Source: Rhizocola hellebori (GTDB lineage: Bacteria > Actinomycetota > Actinomycetes > Mycobacteriales > Micromonosporaceae). Taken from it: a DNA stretch of 64,000 nt. The notes below the pieces were generated by a model. The model ran no database searches. It worked only from the letters and a program-made list of their open reading frames with translations, and was not told the DNA's origin. The stretch is taken from NCBI RefSeq assembly GCF_016862955.1, contig NZ_BONY01000027.1, forward strand, positions 1 to 64,000, in the 5' to 3' direction. Shown here piece by piece: positions 50,187 to 58,954 of the stretch. The translations under genes and the position numbers were made by a program. How positions within the stretch are numbered: the stretch's first letter is position 1; each line of letters starts with the position of its first letter.

Positions 50187-52943
50187 CTACTCCTGAGCCA
50201 GCAGGGTCGAAATCGGCAAGCGGCGCTGGGCAAGCGCCGGTGCCACCAGAGCGGCAGTCGTCGCCATCACCGCGGTCAGGGCAACCGCCGCACTGACCCA
50301 CAGCAGAGCGCCGGGCGTTTCCCGGGCAAGCCAGGCCGCCGCCGCGACGCCGACCAGAGCGCCGGAGACCGCGCCCAGCAAGCCGATCGCCAACCCCTCA
50401 TAGGCGATCAGCCGGTTCACCGAGCCGGCGGACCAGCCGATCGCTTGCAGGACCGCGAATTCGCTGGATCGCTGGGTCACGTTCAGGTAGAGCACGTCGG
50501 CCAGCGTCCCGAGGCCCAGCAACAGCGTCACCACCACCGCCACGGTGTCGACGGCTCTAACTTGAACGGAGACCGCATCTCCGAGCAGCGAGCCGGTTAT
50601 CGAGCCGTGGAAAGCCCGATTCACCGCCACCACCCCGGTGAGCCCGGCCGTGCCGACCAGCAACGCCAGCGCGGCCACCGCCGTGCGGGCCGGGTTTCTG
50701 CGCAGGTTACCCAGCGCCATGGCGGCGATCGACCGGTGCCGCCCGCCCCTGCCGCCGACATCCGCGGTCGCCCGCTCGAGAAGGGAGCGCGGATGCGCCC
50801 GAGCCGCCTGCCAGGCCGGAACGAGCGCGGCGATGACCGCCAGACCCACCGCCACCGGAACGGCCAGCGCGGCGCGCCCGAACGGCACCTCAAGGTCGAG
50901 GAGCGCACCCAGCCCCAATGCCGCGCCCCCACCGCAGACCCCCGCCAGCAGACCGAGCAGGCTCACCTCGCCGGTGACGGCGGCCGCGATGCGTCCCGGC
51001 GACCAGCCCAGGCAGGCCAGGATCGCCAGCTCGCGACGCCGTTCGCTCACGGCAGCGGTGACCGCGTTGGCCAGGAAGAGCACGCAGACCACGAGGATGA
51101 GCCCAAAAAGCATGGCGCTCTTGCGATCCACCGCCTCGATGATCGCCAGCGAGACGCCCTTGCGGGTCCACTCCTCGGTCAGCAGCAGCGGCGGCCGCCC
51201 GAAGTTCCCGCCCGGCAACCGCACCCGCTGCGGGGCCGGGGAGGACCCGACGACGATGTCGACCGCCAGCCCGGTCTGCGCCGCGATCTGTTCGGCGACC
51301 AGCCTTACCCGCTCGTTGGAGACCGGGTCGACACCGGCCACCCCGGCCACCCTGACCCGGATCGCGCTGATCGGGTCGGCGACGGCGTCGTTGGCGAGGA
51401 TGGTGTCCAGGGCCAGCAGGACGCTGGGCGGCATGGTCAGGTAGCCGCTGGGATTGGTGTTGGCCGACAGCGTGCGCCCCTGCGCTGCGGCCGTTGCCGC
51501 GCGGTAGGTCTCCAGCGGCACACGGCCCAGATTCGCGTCGGCGGCCAGTTTCGTGGGATCGAAGACGCCGACCGTACGGGTGGCGACGATCTTGCCGAGG
51601 AGCGCGCTTCGTAAGTCCACCACCGACTTGCGGAAGCCCACATCGCCCGCCAGCACCGGCACCGGGGCCAGCCAGCTTCCGCCCTCCGGCCAGCTGTTCG
51701 CCGCCGGGGCCAGTGCCTGCGGCGCCAGCTCACCGGAGGGCAGCTCGGTGACGGTCAGCGGACCCGACTGCATCAGCAGCCGCAGATCGCTCCACGGGTT
51801 GAGGTCCACCGCGGGGGTGGCCCAAACCGCTGGAGTGTAAGCCTCGGTCACCTCGCCGTAGTCGCGAACGATCGCCGTCTTGCCCGCTACGGCAGCGGCC
51901 AGCCCGGCACGGTCGGCCACCTCCGCGAGCCCGGTCACCGCGACGCCACGGGTTTGCAAAGCGACCTGCTCGTCCAGCGGCAGCCGGTTGGCGTAGAGCG
52001 CGTTGGCCAGCATCGCCCCGTCCACCGGACTGCTGCCGTCCGAGTAGCGCATCGGCTCCGCGGGCTCGTCCGGGTTCAGGTACCGGCCATCGATCACGGC
52101 CCGATCCAGGCCCACCAGACGCGCCTCGGCCTGCGGATCGATCGCCGCCACCAGCTGCGGGATGGACACCGGGATGAACACCCGCAACCGTTCCTGGGAA
52201 CGAGGGCCGTCTATGGTGTCCTGCCAGAAGCGGCCGTCACCGTCCAGGTGCACGATGGCGTAGATGAACCGGAGCCGCTCTTGGCTGTCGTGCTTGGGCC
52301 CGGTAAGGCAGATCGGCGACTCCGAGCCGTCCTCCTGTACCTCGATGGGGTCACGGCCCTGGGCACCGTCGCAGGTGGTGAGCGGGCGGGTCTTGCCGTC
52401 GCTGTAAGCGCCGTCGCGTGAGCTGCGCCCGACGGGCCAGATCACCGGTCGCTTGGTGAGGTAGACGTAATCAACCAGCGAATCGTCGGCATTGGACAGA
52501 CCGGCGTCAGCTCGCCAGCGCGGGCTCACCTCGATGATCTGACGGGTCAGCGTGGGGTCCACGGCGGCGGTGATGTCGGCGCCGGTCCACGCCGGGTTGA
52601 AGACCTGGCCGAGCATGGCGATCGGGGCGGCCACCTCCACTCCCGCCAGTTGCCGCACCGTGGCGAGCTGAGCCGCGGTGATCCCGCCGTATTGGCCGCC
52701 GAGGAAGTTGGGCTGGACCAGGCCGCGCGAGCGTTCCAGCTCGGTGACCGTCCCCTGTGGACGGACCAGCACGTCGTAGGCCCCGCGCGAGTTGCGCTCC
52801 ACCGTCCCGGTCACCTGCAGGCGCGACGTGGCCGTGCTCCCGGTGAGCACCGCGAAGCCGGTGGTCGCGACCACCATGCCGAGCAACAGCGCGCTGGCCC
52901 GGCCCGGCCGGCGGCGCAGGTGCGAAAGAATGACCCGTAGCAC
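50187..52943 (-). CDS. Large FtsX-like ABC permease
   Basis: A 918-residue permease with a GTG start at 52943 (VILSHLRRRPGRASALLLGM). It has an N-terminal transmembrane helix, a long extracellular domain (about 50-590), then FtsX-type cores near residues 605-700 (LFGLILVVCVLFLANAVTAA, SERRRELAILACLGWSPGRI) and near 780-900 (RSSEFAVLQAIGWSAGSVNR). The duplicated FtsX modules and large outer domain fit MacB-like mechanotransmission permeases, which do not import solutes but act on substrates outside the membrane. With the ATPase it forms the transporter controlled by PadR. Confidence 0.92.
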   Translation of the reverse strand: MLRVILSHLRRRPGRASALLLGMVVATTGFAVLTGSTATSRLQVTGTVERNSRGAYDVLVRPQGTVTELERSRGLVQPNFLGGQYGGITAAQLATVRQLAGVEVAAPIAMLGQVFNPAWTGADITAAVDPTLTRQIIEVSPRWRADAGLSNADDSLVDYVYLTKRPVIWPVGRSSRDGAYSDGKTRPLTTCDGAQGRDPIEVQEDGSESPICLTGPKHDSQERLRFIYAIVHLDGDGRFWQDTIDGPRSQERLRVFIPVSIPQLVAAIDPQAEARLVGLDRAVIDGRYLNPDEPAEPMRYSDGSSPVDGAMLANALYANRLPLDEQVALQTRGVAVTGLAEVADRAGLAAAVAGKTAIVRDYGEVTEAYTPAVWATPAVDLNPWSDLRLLMQSGPLTVTELPSGELAPQALAPAANSWPEGGSWLAPVPVLAGDVGFRKSVVDLRSALLGKIVATRTVGVFDPTKLAADANLGRVPLETYRAATAAAQGRTLSANTNPSGYLTMPPSVLLALDTILANDAVADPISAIRVRVAGVAGVDPVSNERVRLVAEQIAAQTGLAVDIVVGSSPAPQRVRLPGGNFGRPPLLLTEEWTRKGVSLAIIEAVDRKSAMLFGLILVVCVLFLANAVTAAVSERRRELAILACLGWSPGRIAAAVTGEVSLLGLLAGVCGGGAALGLGALLDLEVPFGRAALAVPVAVGLAVIAALVPAWQAARAHPRSLLERATADVGGRGGRHRSIAAMALGNLRRNPARTAVAALALLVGTAGLTGVVAVNRAFHGSITGSLLGDAVSVQVRAVDTVAVVVTLLLGLGTLADVLYLNVTQRSSEFAVLQAIGWSAGSVNRLIAYEGLAIGLLGAVSGALVGVAAAAWLARETPGALLWVSAAVALTAVMATTAALVAPALAQRRLPISTLLAQE

Positions 52944-52962
52944 GCGGCCATCCTGTCGCTTA

Positions 52963-52975
52963 CATTGTGACAATG
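52963..52975. promoter_or_regulatory. CATTGT-G-ACAATG palindrome, candidate PadR operator
   Basis: A perfect 6-1-6 inverted repeat between the divergent permease (start 52943) and PadR (start 53005) genes. It extends to 17 bp with one mismatch. Its position covers both promoters, as expected for an autoregulating PadR protein. Confidence 0.65.
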
Positions 52976-53004
52976 CAAGCCCGATTTTGCCGAGGAGCCC
53001 ACCG

Positions 53005-53634
53005 ATGCCCATCCACCATGCCGTGCTTTCGCTGCTCAGAGCCGGGCCCAGTCACGGTTACGAGCTGAAGAACGCGTTTGAAGCGGCGGTCGGGCCACAG
53101 TGGGGGCCGCTGAACATCGGCCACCTCTATCAAGTGCTGGAACGGCTCTCCCGGGATGGGATGGTCGTCTCCCACCGGGTCTCGCAGGACGTCAAACCCG
53201 ACCGTCTCGTCTACGAAATCACCGAAGCGGGCGGCGCCGAGCTCGCGGAATGGATGGCCGCACCCACTCCCCGCACCGCCGGCTTCCGCGACGACTTCTT
53301 CCTCAAGGTGATGGCGGCCGCCCGTACCCGTGAGGCGGGCCTGCTGCGCTCGGTGCTTTCCGGGCAGCGCACCTTCCTGTTGCAGGAGTTGCGCAATCTG
53401 GAGAAGCTGCGCCGCGAGCACTCCGCCGATCCCATGGTGAGCCTGCTGGTCTCGGCCGCCGCCCGCCACGTCACGGCCGACCTCGGCTTCCTCGACGACG
53501 TCGAGGCCGAGCTGCTCGACCGGGAGGGCCTGAGCCGCATCCCGGCCGAGCCGGTGGCGACTACAGATCCAGGGAGTCAGACGAGTCGGCGATCGGCCGC
53601 ACGTCCACGTACTCCCCGGGCGCATCCGGGTTGA
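53005..53634 (+). CDS. PadR-family transcriptional regulator
   Basis: A 209-residue regulator. ATG at 53005 has a GAGGAG site. The PadR winged helix is seen in MPIHHAVLSLLRAGPSHGYE, LKNAFEAAVGPQWGPLNIGH and LYQVLERLSRDGMVVSHRV, with a C-terminal helical dimerisation part (FLLQELRNLEKLRREHSADP, then VTADLGFLDDVEAELLDRE). The last 30 residues run into sequence shared with the end of the opposite YCII gene and look unconserved. It is likely the repressor of the divergent ABC exporter operon. Confidence 0.9.
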   Translation: MPIHHAVLSLLRAGPSHGYELKNAFEAAVGPQWGPLNIGHLYQVLERLSRDGMVVSHRVSQDVKPDRLVYEITEAGGAELAEWMAAPTPRTAGFRDDFFLKVMAAARTREAGLLRSVLSGQRTFLLQELRNLEKLRREHSADPMVSLLVSAAARHVTADLGFLDDVEAELLDREGLSRIPAEPVATTDPGSQTSRRSAARPRTPRAHPG

Positions 53635-53962
53635 TCAGGCCGGACGCGATCTGGGTGGCGCGATCGAAACTGTCGCACTCCACGATGGTGTAACCGGCCA
53701 GCACCTCCTGCGTCTCCGGATAAGGCCCGTCGGTGACCACCGGCGCCCCGCTGGCAAGCTGCACCCGCCGCGCATGCACCGGGGCGGTCAGCCCGCGCGC
53801 GTCCACCAGCTCTCCCGAGTCGACCAGCTCCTGGTGGAATTTGCCCATGTAGGCGTGCATCGCGGCGACCTCGTCCGGGGTCATCGGCGGCTTGTCGGAA
53901 GGCCGGCCGGCCAGCACGTCATAGTCCTGCTGCGAGCCGTAAAGCAAGATCATGTACTTCAT
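53561..53962 (-). CDS. YCII-related (DGPF) protein
   Basis: A 133-residue small protein of the YCII/DGPF family: MKYMILLYGSQQDYDVLAGR, then MTPDEVAAMHAYMGKFHQEL, VVTDGPYPETQEVLAGYTIV with the DGP-[YF]-x-E-x-x-E motif, and EYVDVRPI. ATG at 53962 has an AAGGAGT site seven bases upstream. Function is unsettled; related proteins are often paired with ECF sigma factors of the SigJ type. It overlaps the 3' end of padR by 74 bp on the opposite strand, which is long for actinobacterial convergent genes. Confidence 0.88.
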   Translation of the reverse strand: MKYMILLYGSQQDYDVLAGRPSDKPPMTPDEVAAMHAYMGKFHQELVDSGELVDARGLTAPVHARRVQLASGAPVVTDGPYPETQEVLAGYTIVECDSFDRATQIASGLINPDAPGEYVDVRPIADSSDSLDL

Positions 53963-54068
53963 CGTCATACTCCTTGTCCACCACGCCCCTGCGGCGCTCT
54001 TTCATTGGAGACGTCGAAGCCGCTGCCACGGGCCGGACACAGCCCCACAAGAAAACTATCCTTAGCGC

Positions 54069-55088
54069 GTGATCGCTGTCCTTCTTCTGGGCCTGCTGGC
54101 CGGAGGCGTCTCCTGCGCCGCCGTCCAGGGCGGGCTGCTGGCCGGCCTGGTCACCCGCCAGCGGGCCACCTCGGCCACGCAGGCGACGATGGGCGACGAC
54201 CTGGCGCCGGTGGGCGGATTCCTGGCCGGAAAGCTTGTCTCCCATGCGGTCCTCGGCCTGCTTCTGGGCGGGATCGGTTCGGTGGTCCAGCTTTCCCTGC
54301 AAGCGCGAATGCTGGCCCAGCTCGCGGCCGGGGTGCTGATTATCGTGCTCGGGCTGGCCCAGCTCGGGGTGCCCGGGTTGCGCCGGGTGGCCTTCGAGCC
54401 GCCCGCCTCCTGGGGAAGGTTCGTCCGCGGGCGCGCCCGCAGCATGTCCACATTCGCCCCCGCCGCCCTGGGCCTGGCCAGCGCGCTGATCCCTTGCGGG
54501 GTAACGCTTTCAGTGATGGCACTGGCGGTAACCAGCGGCTCGCCTTGGGAAGGCGCCTCCTTGATGGCGGCTTTTGTGGTGGGTACGGTGCCACTCTTCG
54601 CGATCCTGGGATTCGCCGCCGCCCGCGCGCGCAGGGCGACGGGGCCATGGCGGCAACGCCTCGCCACCTTCACGGGTCTGGCCGTGCTCGCGGCCGGGCT
54701 GTTCACCCTCAACGGCGGCCTCGAACTGGCCGGCTCCCCCGTGGCGGCCAGCCAGATCGTCGCCCTCTTTCCGGCCGACGATGGAGGACTTCAAAGCTCC
54801 ATTGTGGACGGACAGCAGCAGGTCGTGGTGACCGCCGTCACCGACGCCTATCTTCCCGGCGACCAGAAGGTGCTGGCCGGCATCCCGACCACGCTCGTCG
54901 TGCGGTCAAAGCAGGCGAGGGGCTGCATCCGGGAGTTCGTCATCCCCGGCATGCAGGTGCAGAAATTCCTCCCGTCCGACGGCGACACCGTGTTCGCGCT
55001 CGGCCCGCTCCAACCGGGCACGCTGCGCTTCACCTGTGGCATGGGCATGTACACCGGTCAGCTCACGGTCGTGGAAAACCTGGCATGA
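54069..55088 (+). CDS. SafE/DsbD-like copper membrane protein fused to a cupredoxin-like domain
   Basis: A 339-residue protein. The N-terminal part has about six transmembrane helices with Cys in MIAVLLLGLLAGGVSCAAVQ and in ASALIPCGVTLSVMALAV, and resembles the UreH/SafE-type copper-related membrane family. After the last helix, an extracytoplasmic domain ends with RGCIREFVIPGMQVQKFLPS and RFTCGMGMYTGQLTV, the cupredoxin-like C-H/C-M ligand pattern. It is joined to copZ (ATG overlap) and faces copA, so it likely works in copper handling at the membrane, perhaps in export or cuproenzyme loading. Confidence 0.85.
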   Translation: MIAVLLLGLLAGGVSCAAVQGGLLAGLVTRQRATSATQATMGDDLAPVGGFLAGKLVSHAVLGLLLGGIGSVVQLSLQARMLAQLAAGVLIIVLGLAQLGVPGLRRVAFEPPASWGRFVRGRARSMSTFAPAALGLASALIPCGVTLSVMALAVTSGSPWEGASLMAAFVVGTVPLFAILGFAAARARRATGPWRQRLATFTGLAVLAAGLFTLNGGLELAGSPVAASQIVALFPADDGGLQSSIVDGQQQVVVTAVTDAYLPGDQKVLAGIPTTLVVRSKQARGCIREFVIPGMQVQKFLPSDGDTVFALGPLQPGTLRFTCGMGMYTGQLTVVENLA

Positions 55089-55297
55089 CGATCACGACAC
55101 ACACCTTCACCGTTTCCGGGATGCATTGTCCCGGCTGCGCTCTGCTCATCGACGACGCCCTGGAGGACCTGCCGGGCGTGATCAGCTCCCGCACCAGCCG
55201 CAGGAAGGGCACTGCCACGGTCGAGCTGAACCCCGACGTGGTCACCCCCGAGCAAGTGGCCCAAGCCATCCGCGCCGTGGGCTACCGCGTCGCCTAA
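55085..55297 (+). CDS. copZ: CopZ-like copper chaperone (HMA domain)
   Basis: A 70-residue heavy-metal-associated domain. ATG at 55085 overlaps the stop of the SafE-like gene. The metal motif is GMHCPGC, followed by LLIDDALEDLPGVISSRTSR, TATVELNPDVVTPEQVAQAI and AVGYRVA. The length and fold match cytoplasmic copper chaperones that pass Cu(I) to the HMA domain of the exporting ATPase. The opposite copA gene supplies that partner. Confidence 0.92.
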   Translation: MTITTHTFTVSGMHCPGCALLIDDALEDLPGVISSRTSRRKGTATVELNPDVVTPEQVAQAIRAVGYRVA

Positions 55298-55299
55298 GC

Positions 55300-55388
55300 T
55301 CCCCGCAGAACCCGCGCAGCCGCAGCGTTGTCTCGCTCTGCGCGCGGAAACCGCGCAGCCGCGGGCTGCTGGAGACGACGCAGCGCGG
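55300..55388. repeat. Degenerate duplicate of the copA 3' end
   Basis: Downstream of the copA stop (minus strand), the sequence again reads as VVSSSPRLRGFRAQSETT followed by LRLRGFCG, matching the real CopA tail [18 protein letters not shown]. The offset is 69 bp, and a third, shorter partial copy follows. It is a local tandem duplication of the gene end left as non-coding sequence. Confidence 0.7.
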
Positions 55389-57605
55389 CTATCGGGTCTG
55401 CTGGCTCTGGGAGCGGAAACCGCGTAGGCGGAGGCTGTTGGAGACGACGAAGACTGACGAGAGAGCCATGGCGGCGCCGGCGAGCATTGGCTTGAGCATG
55501 CCCAGGGCGGCCAGTGGCAGCGCGGCCACGTTGTAGGCGAAGGCCCAGAAGAGGCTGCCTTTGATGGTGGCCAGCGTGCGCCGGGAGAGCCGGATCGCGT
55601 CGACGGCGGCCATCAGGTCGCCGCGCACCAGCGTCAGATCTGAGGCCTCGATGGCGACGTCGGTGCCCGTGCCCATGGCCAGACCCAGATCGGCCTGGGC
55701 CAGCGCGGCGGCGTCGTTGACCCCGTCGCCCACCATCGCCACCACTTTGCCCTGTGCCTGAAGGCGTTTGACGGCCTCGACCTTTTCGTGCGGGAGAACC
55801 TCGGCCACCACCTCGTCGATGCCCACCTGCGCCGCGATGGACCTGGCCGCACTCGTGTTGTCTCCGGTCAGCAGCACCGGGGTCAGGCCCAGCCCGCGCA
55901 GCTGCGCCACCGCTTGCGCGCTGGTGGCTTTCACCGCGTCGGCCACCACGAAGACCGCCCGCACCGAGCCCTCCCAGCCGGCGAGCACGGCCGTGCGGGC
56001 CTGCTCCTGCGCCGCCTGCTGGGCCGCCGCCAGGTCGGGTGGCAGGTCGAAATCGGTGAGCAGCCCGGCCCGGCCGACCACCACCTTGCGCCCGTCGATG
56101 ACACCGGTCACCCCGAGACCCTCCACATTGGAGAATGAGGCGATCTGGGGCAGCGGGCCTTCGGCCGCGGCCGCCTTGGCGATGGCCTGCGCGATCGGAT
56201 GCTCCGACGCCGATTCCAGCGCTCCCGCCATCCGCAGCACGTCTGCCCGCGCTTCACCCGCGGCCGGGATCACGTCGAGCAGCGTCATCTGGCCGGTGGT
56301 GACCGTCCCGGTCTTGTCGAGGACGATGGTGTCGGCCTGGCGGGTCGACTCCAGCACCTGCGGGCCCTTGATGAGGATGCCCAGCTGCGCCCCGCGGCCG
56401 GTGCCCACCAGCAACGCGGTCGGGGTGGCCAGGCCCAGCGCGCACGGGCAGGCGATGATGAGCACGGCCACGGCCGCGCTGAAGGCGGCCGCCGCGCCGC
56501 TTCCCGCCCCGAGCCAAAAGCCGAGCGTGGCAACGGCAAGAGTGATGACGATCGGGACGAAGACCGCCGAGATCCGGTCGGCGAGCCGCTGCACCGGGGC
56601 CTTGCCGGTCTGCGCCTGCTCGACGAGCTTGGCCATCTGGGCCAGCTGGGTGTCGGCCCCGACCCGCTGCGCGCGAACGACCAGACGCCCGCCGGCGTTG
56701 ACGGTCGCCCCCACCACCCGATCGCCCGGGCCGACGTCGACCGGAACCGACTCGCCGGTGATCATCGAGTTATCTACGGCGGAGAAGCCCTCCTCCACCA
56801 CGCCATCGGTGGCGACCTTCTCCCCGGGGCGGACCACAAACAGGTCTCCCACCGCCAGCTGCTCGATGGGCACCTGGATCTGGGTGCCGTCGCGAAGCAC
56901 CGCAACCTCTTTCGCGCCCAGCTCGAGCAGCGCCCGTAAAGCCGCGCCGGCCCGGCGCTTGGACCGCGCCTCGAAGTAGCGCCCGGCCAGGATGAAGACC
57001 GTCACCCCGGCGGCCACCTCCAGGTAGATGTTGCCCGCGCCGGTGGAACGCTCGACCGCCCAGCTGAACGGATGCGTCATGCCGGTCTGCCCGGCCGTGC
57101 CGAAGAACAGAGCCCACAGCGACCAGGCGAAAGCGGCCAGCGTGCCGAGCGAGATCAACGTGTCCATGGTGGCGGCGCTGTGGCGCAGGTTGGTCCAGGC
57201 GGCCCGATGGAAGGGCCAGCCGCCGTAAACGACGACTGGAGCGGCCAGCGTGAGCGAAAGCCACTGCCAGTTGGGGAACTGCAGCGCCGGGATCATCGCC
57301 ATCGCTATCACCGGCACCGCGAGCACGGCGCTCACCCACAGCCTGGTGCGCAACGACTCCAGCTCATCAACCTGCGGCGCCTGCTCCGGCTTGGGCGAAG
57401 GCAGCTTGGCCGTGTAGCCGGTCTGCTCGACCACGGCCACCAGCTGTTGCGGGGTCACCGGCGCGGCATAGGTCACGCTGGCCTTCTCGGTGGCGTAGTT
57501 CACCGCCGCGGTCACCCCGTCGAGGCGATTGAGCTTCTTCTCGATCCTTGCCGCGCACGAAGCACAGGTCATCCCGCCGATCGAGAGCTCGATGCGACTG
57601 CTCAC
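55389..57605 (-). CDS. copA: P1B-type copper-translocating ATPase CopA
   Basis: A 738-residue heavy-metal ATPase. One N-terminal HMA domain has GMTCASC (Cys14, Cys17). Eight transmembrane helices include the CPC ion motif in [20 protein letters not shown]. The phosphorylation Asp is in [16 protein letters not shown], with the actuator TGES in [12 protein letters not shown], the HP motif in [15 protein letters not shown], and the hinge [20 protein letters not shown]. It exports Cu(I) from the cytoplasm. A CsoR-type operator sits just upstream of the start (57622-57636). The GTG start follows an AGGAG site about 12 bases upstream. Confidence 0.96.
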   Translation of the reverse strand: MSSRIELSIGGMTCASCAARIEKKLNRLDGVTAAVNYATEKASVTYAAPVTPQQLVAVVEQTGYTAKLPSPKPEQAPQVDELESLRTRLWVSAVLAVPVIAMAMIPALQFPNWQWLSLTLAAPVVVYGGWPFHRAAWTNLRHSAATMDTLISLGTLAAFAWSLWALFFGTAGQTGMTHPFSWAVERSTGAGNIYLEVAAGVTVFILAGRYFEARSKRRAGAALRALLELGAKEVAVLRDGTQIQVPIEQLAVGDLFVVRPGEKVATDGVVEEGFSAVDNSMITGESVPVDVGPGDRVVGATVNAGGRLVVRAQRVGADTQLAQMAKLVEQAQTGKAPVQRLADRISAVFVPIVITLAVATLGFWLGAGSGAAAAFSAAVAVLIIACPCALGLATPTALLVGTGRGAQLGILIKGPQVLESTRQADTIVLDKTGTVTTGQMTLLDVIPAAGEARADVLRMAGALESASEHPIAQAIAKAAAAEGPLPQIASFSNVEGLGVTGVIDGRKVVVGRAGLLTDFDLPPDLAAAQQAAQEQARTAVLAGWEGSVRAVFVVADAVKATSAQAVAQLRGLGLTPVLLTGDNTSAARSIAAQVGIDEVVAEVLPHEKVEAVKRLQAQGKVVAMVGDGVNDAAALAQADLGLAMGTGTDVAIEASDLTLVRGDLMAAVDAIRLSRRTLATIKGSLFWAFAYNVAALPLAALGMLKPMLAGAAMALSSVFVVSNSLRLRGFRSQSQQTR

Positions 57606-57621
57606 ACCGACACTGTACTCC

Positions 57622-57636
57622 TACCCCCTGGGGGTA
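57622..57636. promoter_or_regulatory. CsoR-type copper operator of copA
   Basis: TACCCCC-T-GGGGGTA is a perfect 7-1-7 palindrome 17 bp upstream of the copA start. It matches the G/C-tract pseudo-palindromes bound by the copper repressor CsoR (TACCC...GGGTA). No csoR gene is in this window, so the repressor would act in trans. It also abuts the stop codon of the upstream aminotransferase. Confidence 0.85.
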
Positions 57637-58851
57637 TCAAACAGCGGCGGCTTGAATCTCGGTGAGCGCGTCGACGAGACGGGCCACATCCGCGGCGGTG
57701 GTGTAGTGATAGATGCTCGCGCGCACCGCACCACCGCTGTCGCGCAGGCCGAGCGCGGAGAAGAACTCGTAGGCGTAGTAGTCGCCGGCGAACACGCAGA
57801 TGCCCCGGTCGCCCAGCGCGGCCGCGGTCTTGGCCGGGTCGTCACCATCGAGGCGGAAAGCCACGGTCGGGCAGCGGTGCTCCGGCGCGGCCACCATCCG
57901 CAAACCCGGCACCGTGCCCAGGCCCGCGATCAGCGTGGCGAAAAGGTCGCTCTCGTAGGCGTGGACGGCGGCCATCGACTGCAGCACCCTTTCCCGGCGG
58001 CTGCCCTGCGCGGTGTCGTCGAGGGTGGCCAGATGATCCACCGCGGCGGTGAGGGCGGCCAGCGCGGCGAAGCTCGGGGTGCCGTGCTCGAACCTTTCCG
58101 GTACCAAATCAGAAGAGGGCATAAGCTTTTGCGGCCGCAACGTCTCCCACAGCGCCGGATCGGCCGCACACGTGGCGAGGTGCGGGCCGGACCACTTGTA
58201 GGCGCTGGTGACATAGAAATCGGCGCCCAGCGCGGTGACCTCCACCGGCAGGTGCGGAGTGGCGTGCACACCGTCCACATAGCACAGTGCGCCGGCCCGG
58301 TGGGCTAGGGCGGAAATCGTTGCCACATCTGGGATAGCGCCGTTGGCGTTGCTGGCCGCGGTCACCGCCACCAGCCGCGTGCGCTCGCCGATCAGAGCCT
58401 CGTACTGCTCGCTGGGCAGCGCGCCCGTGGCCGGGTCGAACTCGGCCCACCGCACGTTCACCCCGGCCGAGGCGGCCGCCTGCAGCCAGGGCCGGACATT
58501 GGCGTCGTGGTCGAGCCGGGACACCACGATCTCGTCGCCGGGATGCCAGGTCTGCGCCAGCGTCCGGCTCACCAGGTAGGTCAGCGAGGTCGCGCTGGAG
58601 CCGAAGACGGCGCCGGCCGCGGGCACCCCCAGCAGATCGGCGACCGCGGCACGGGCCTGCTCGACGATCTCGATCGCGCGCCGCCCGGGAGCGAACGCGG
58701 TCGATCTGTTCGCCACCGCGCCGGTCATCACCTCGTGCGCGGCCTGCGCCACCGAGGCGGCCACCAGCGACCCGGCGGCCGCGTCAAAGTGGGCAAATCC
58801 CTCAGCGAGGGCTGGATATCCGGCACGGACGGCGTCGATCTGAAACGGCAT
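57637..58851 (-). CDS. Cysteine desulfurase-like class V aminotransferase
   Basis: A 404-residue PLP enzyme. ATG at 58851 begins MPFQIDAVRAGYPALAEGFA. The fold is clear in AAVADLLGVPAAGAVFGSSA, DEIVVSRLDHDANVRPWLQA, GALCYVDGVHATPHLPVEVT, and the PLP lysine lies in FYVTSAYKWSGPHLATC. The nearby pattern and the missing active-site Cys loop match the cysteine desulfurase-like family TIGR01976, whose substrate is unknown. It lies upstream of copA on the same strand, but the CsoR-type operator in between makes separate transcription likely. Confidence 0.88.
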   Translation of the reverse strand: MPFQIDAVRAGYPALAEGFAHFDAAAGSLVAASVAQAAHEVMTGAVANRSTAFAPGRRAIEIVEQARAAVADLLGVPAAGAVFGSSATSLTYLVSRTLAQTWHPGDEIVVSRLDHDANVRPWLQAAASAGVNVRWAEFDPATGALPSEQYEALIGERTRLVAVTAASNANGAIPDVATISALAHRAGALCYVDGVHATPHLPVEVTALGADFYVTSAYKWSGPHLATCAADPALWETLRPQKLMPSSDLVPERFEHGTPSFAALAALTAAVDHLATLDDTAQGSRRERVLQSMAAVHAYESDLFATLIAGLGTVPGLRMVAAPEHRCPTVAFRLDGDDPAKTAAALGDRGICVFAGDYYAYEFFSALGLRDSGGAVRASIYHYTTAADVARLVDALTEIQAAAV

Positions 58852-58954
58852 AACCGCTACCGTAGCCGCCCCGCGGCATCGCCGCCCGACGAGGATGTTG
58901 CCCCGCCGGGCCAGCGCCGGGATACTCGGCGCAACACGGGCGAAGGAGGAAAGG

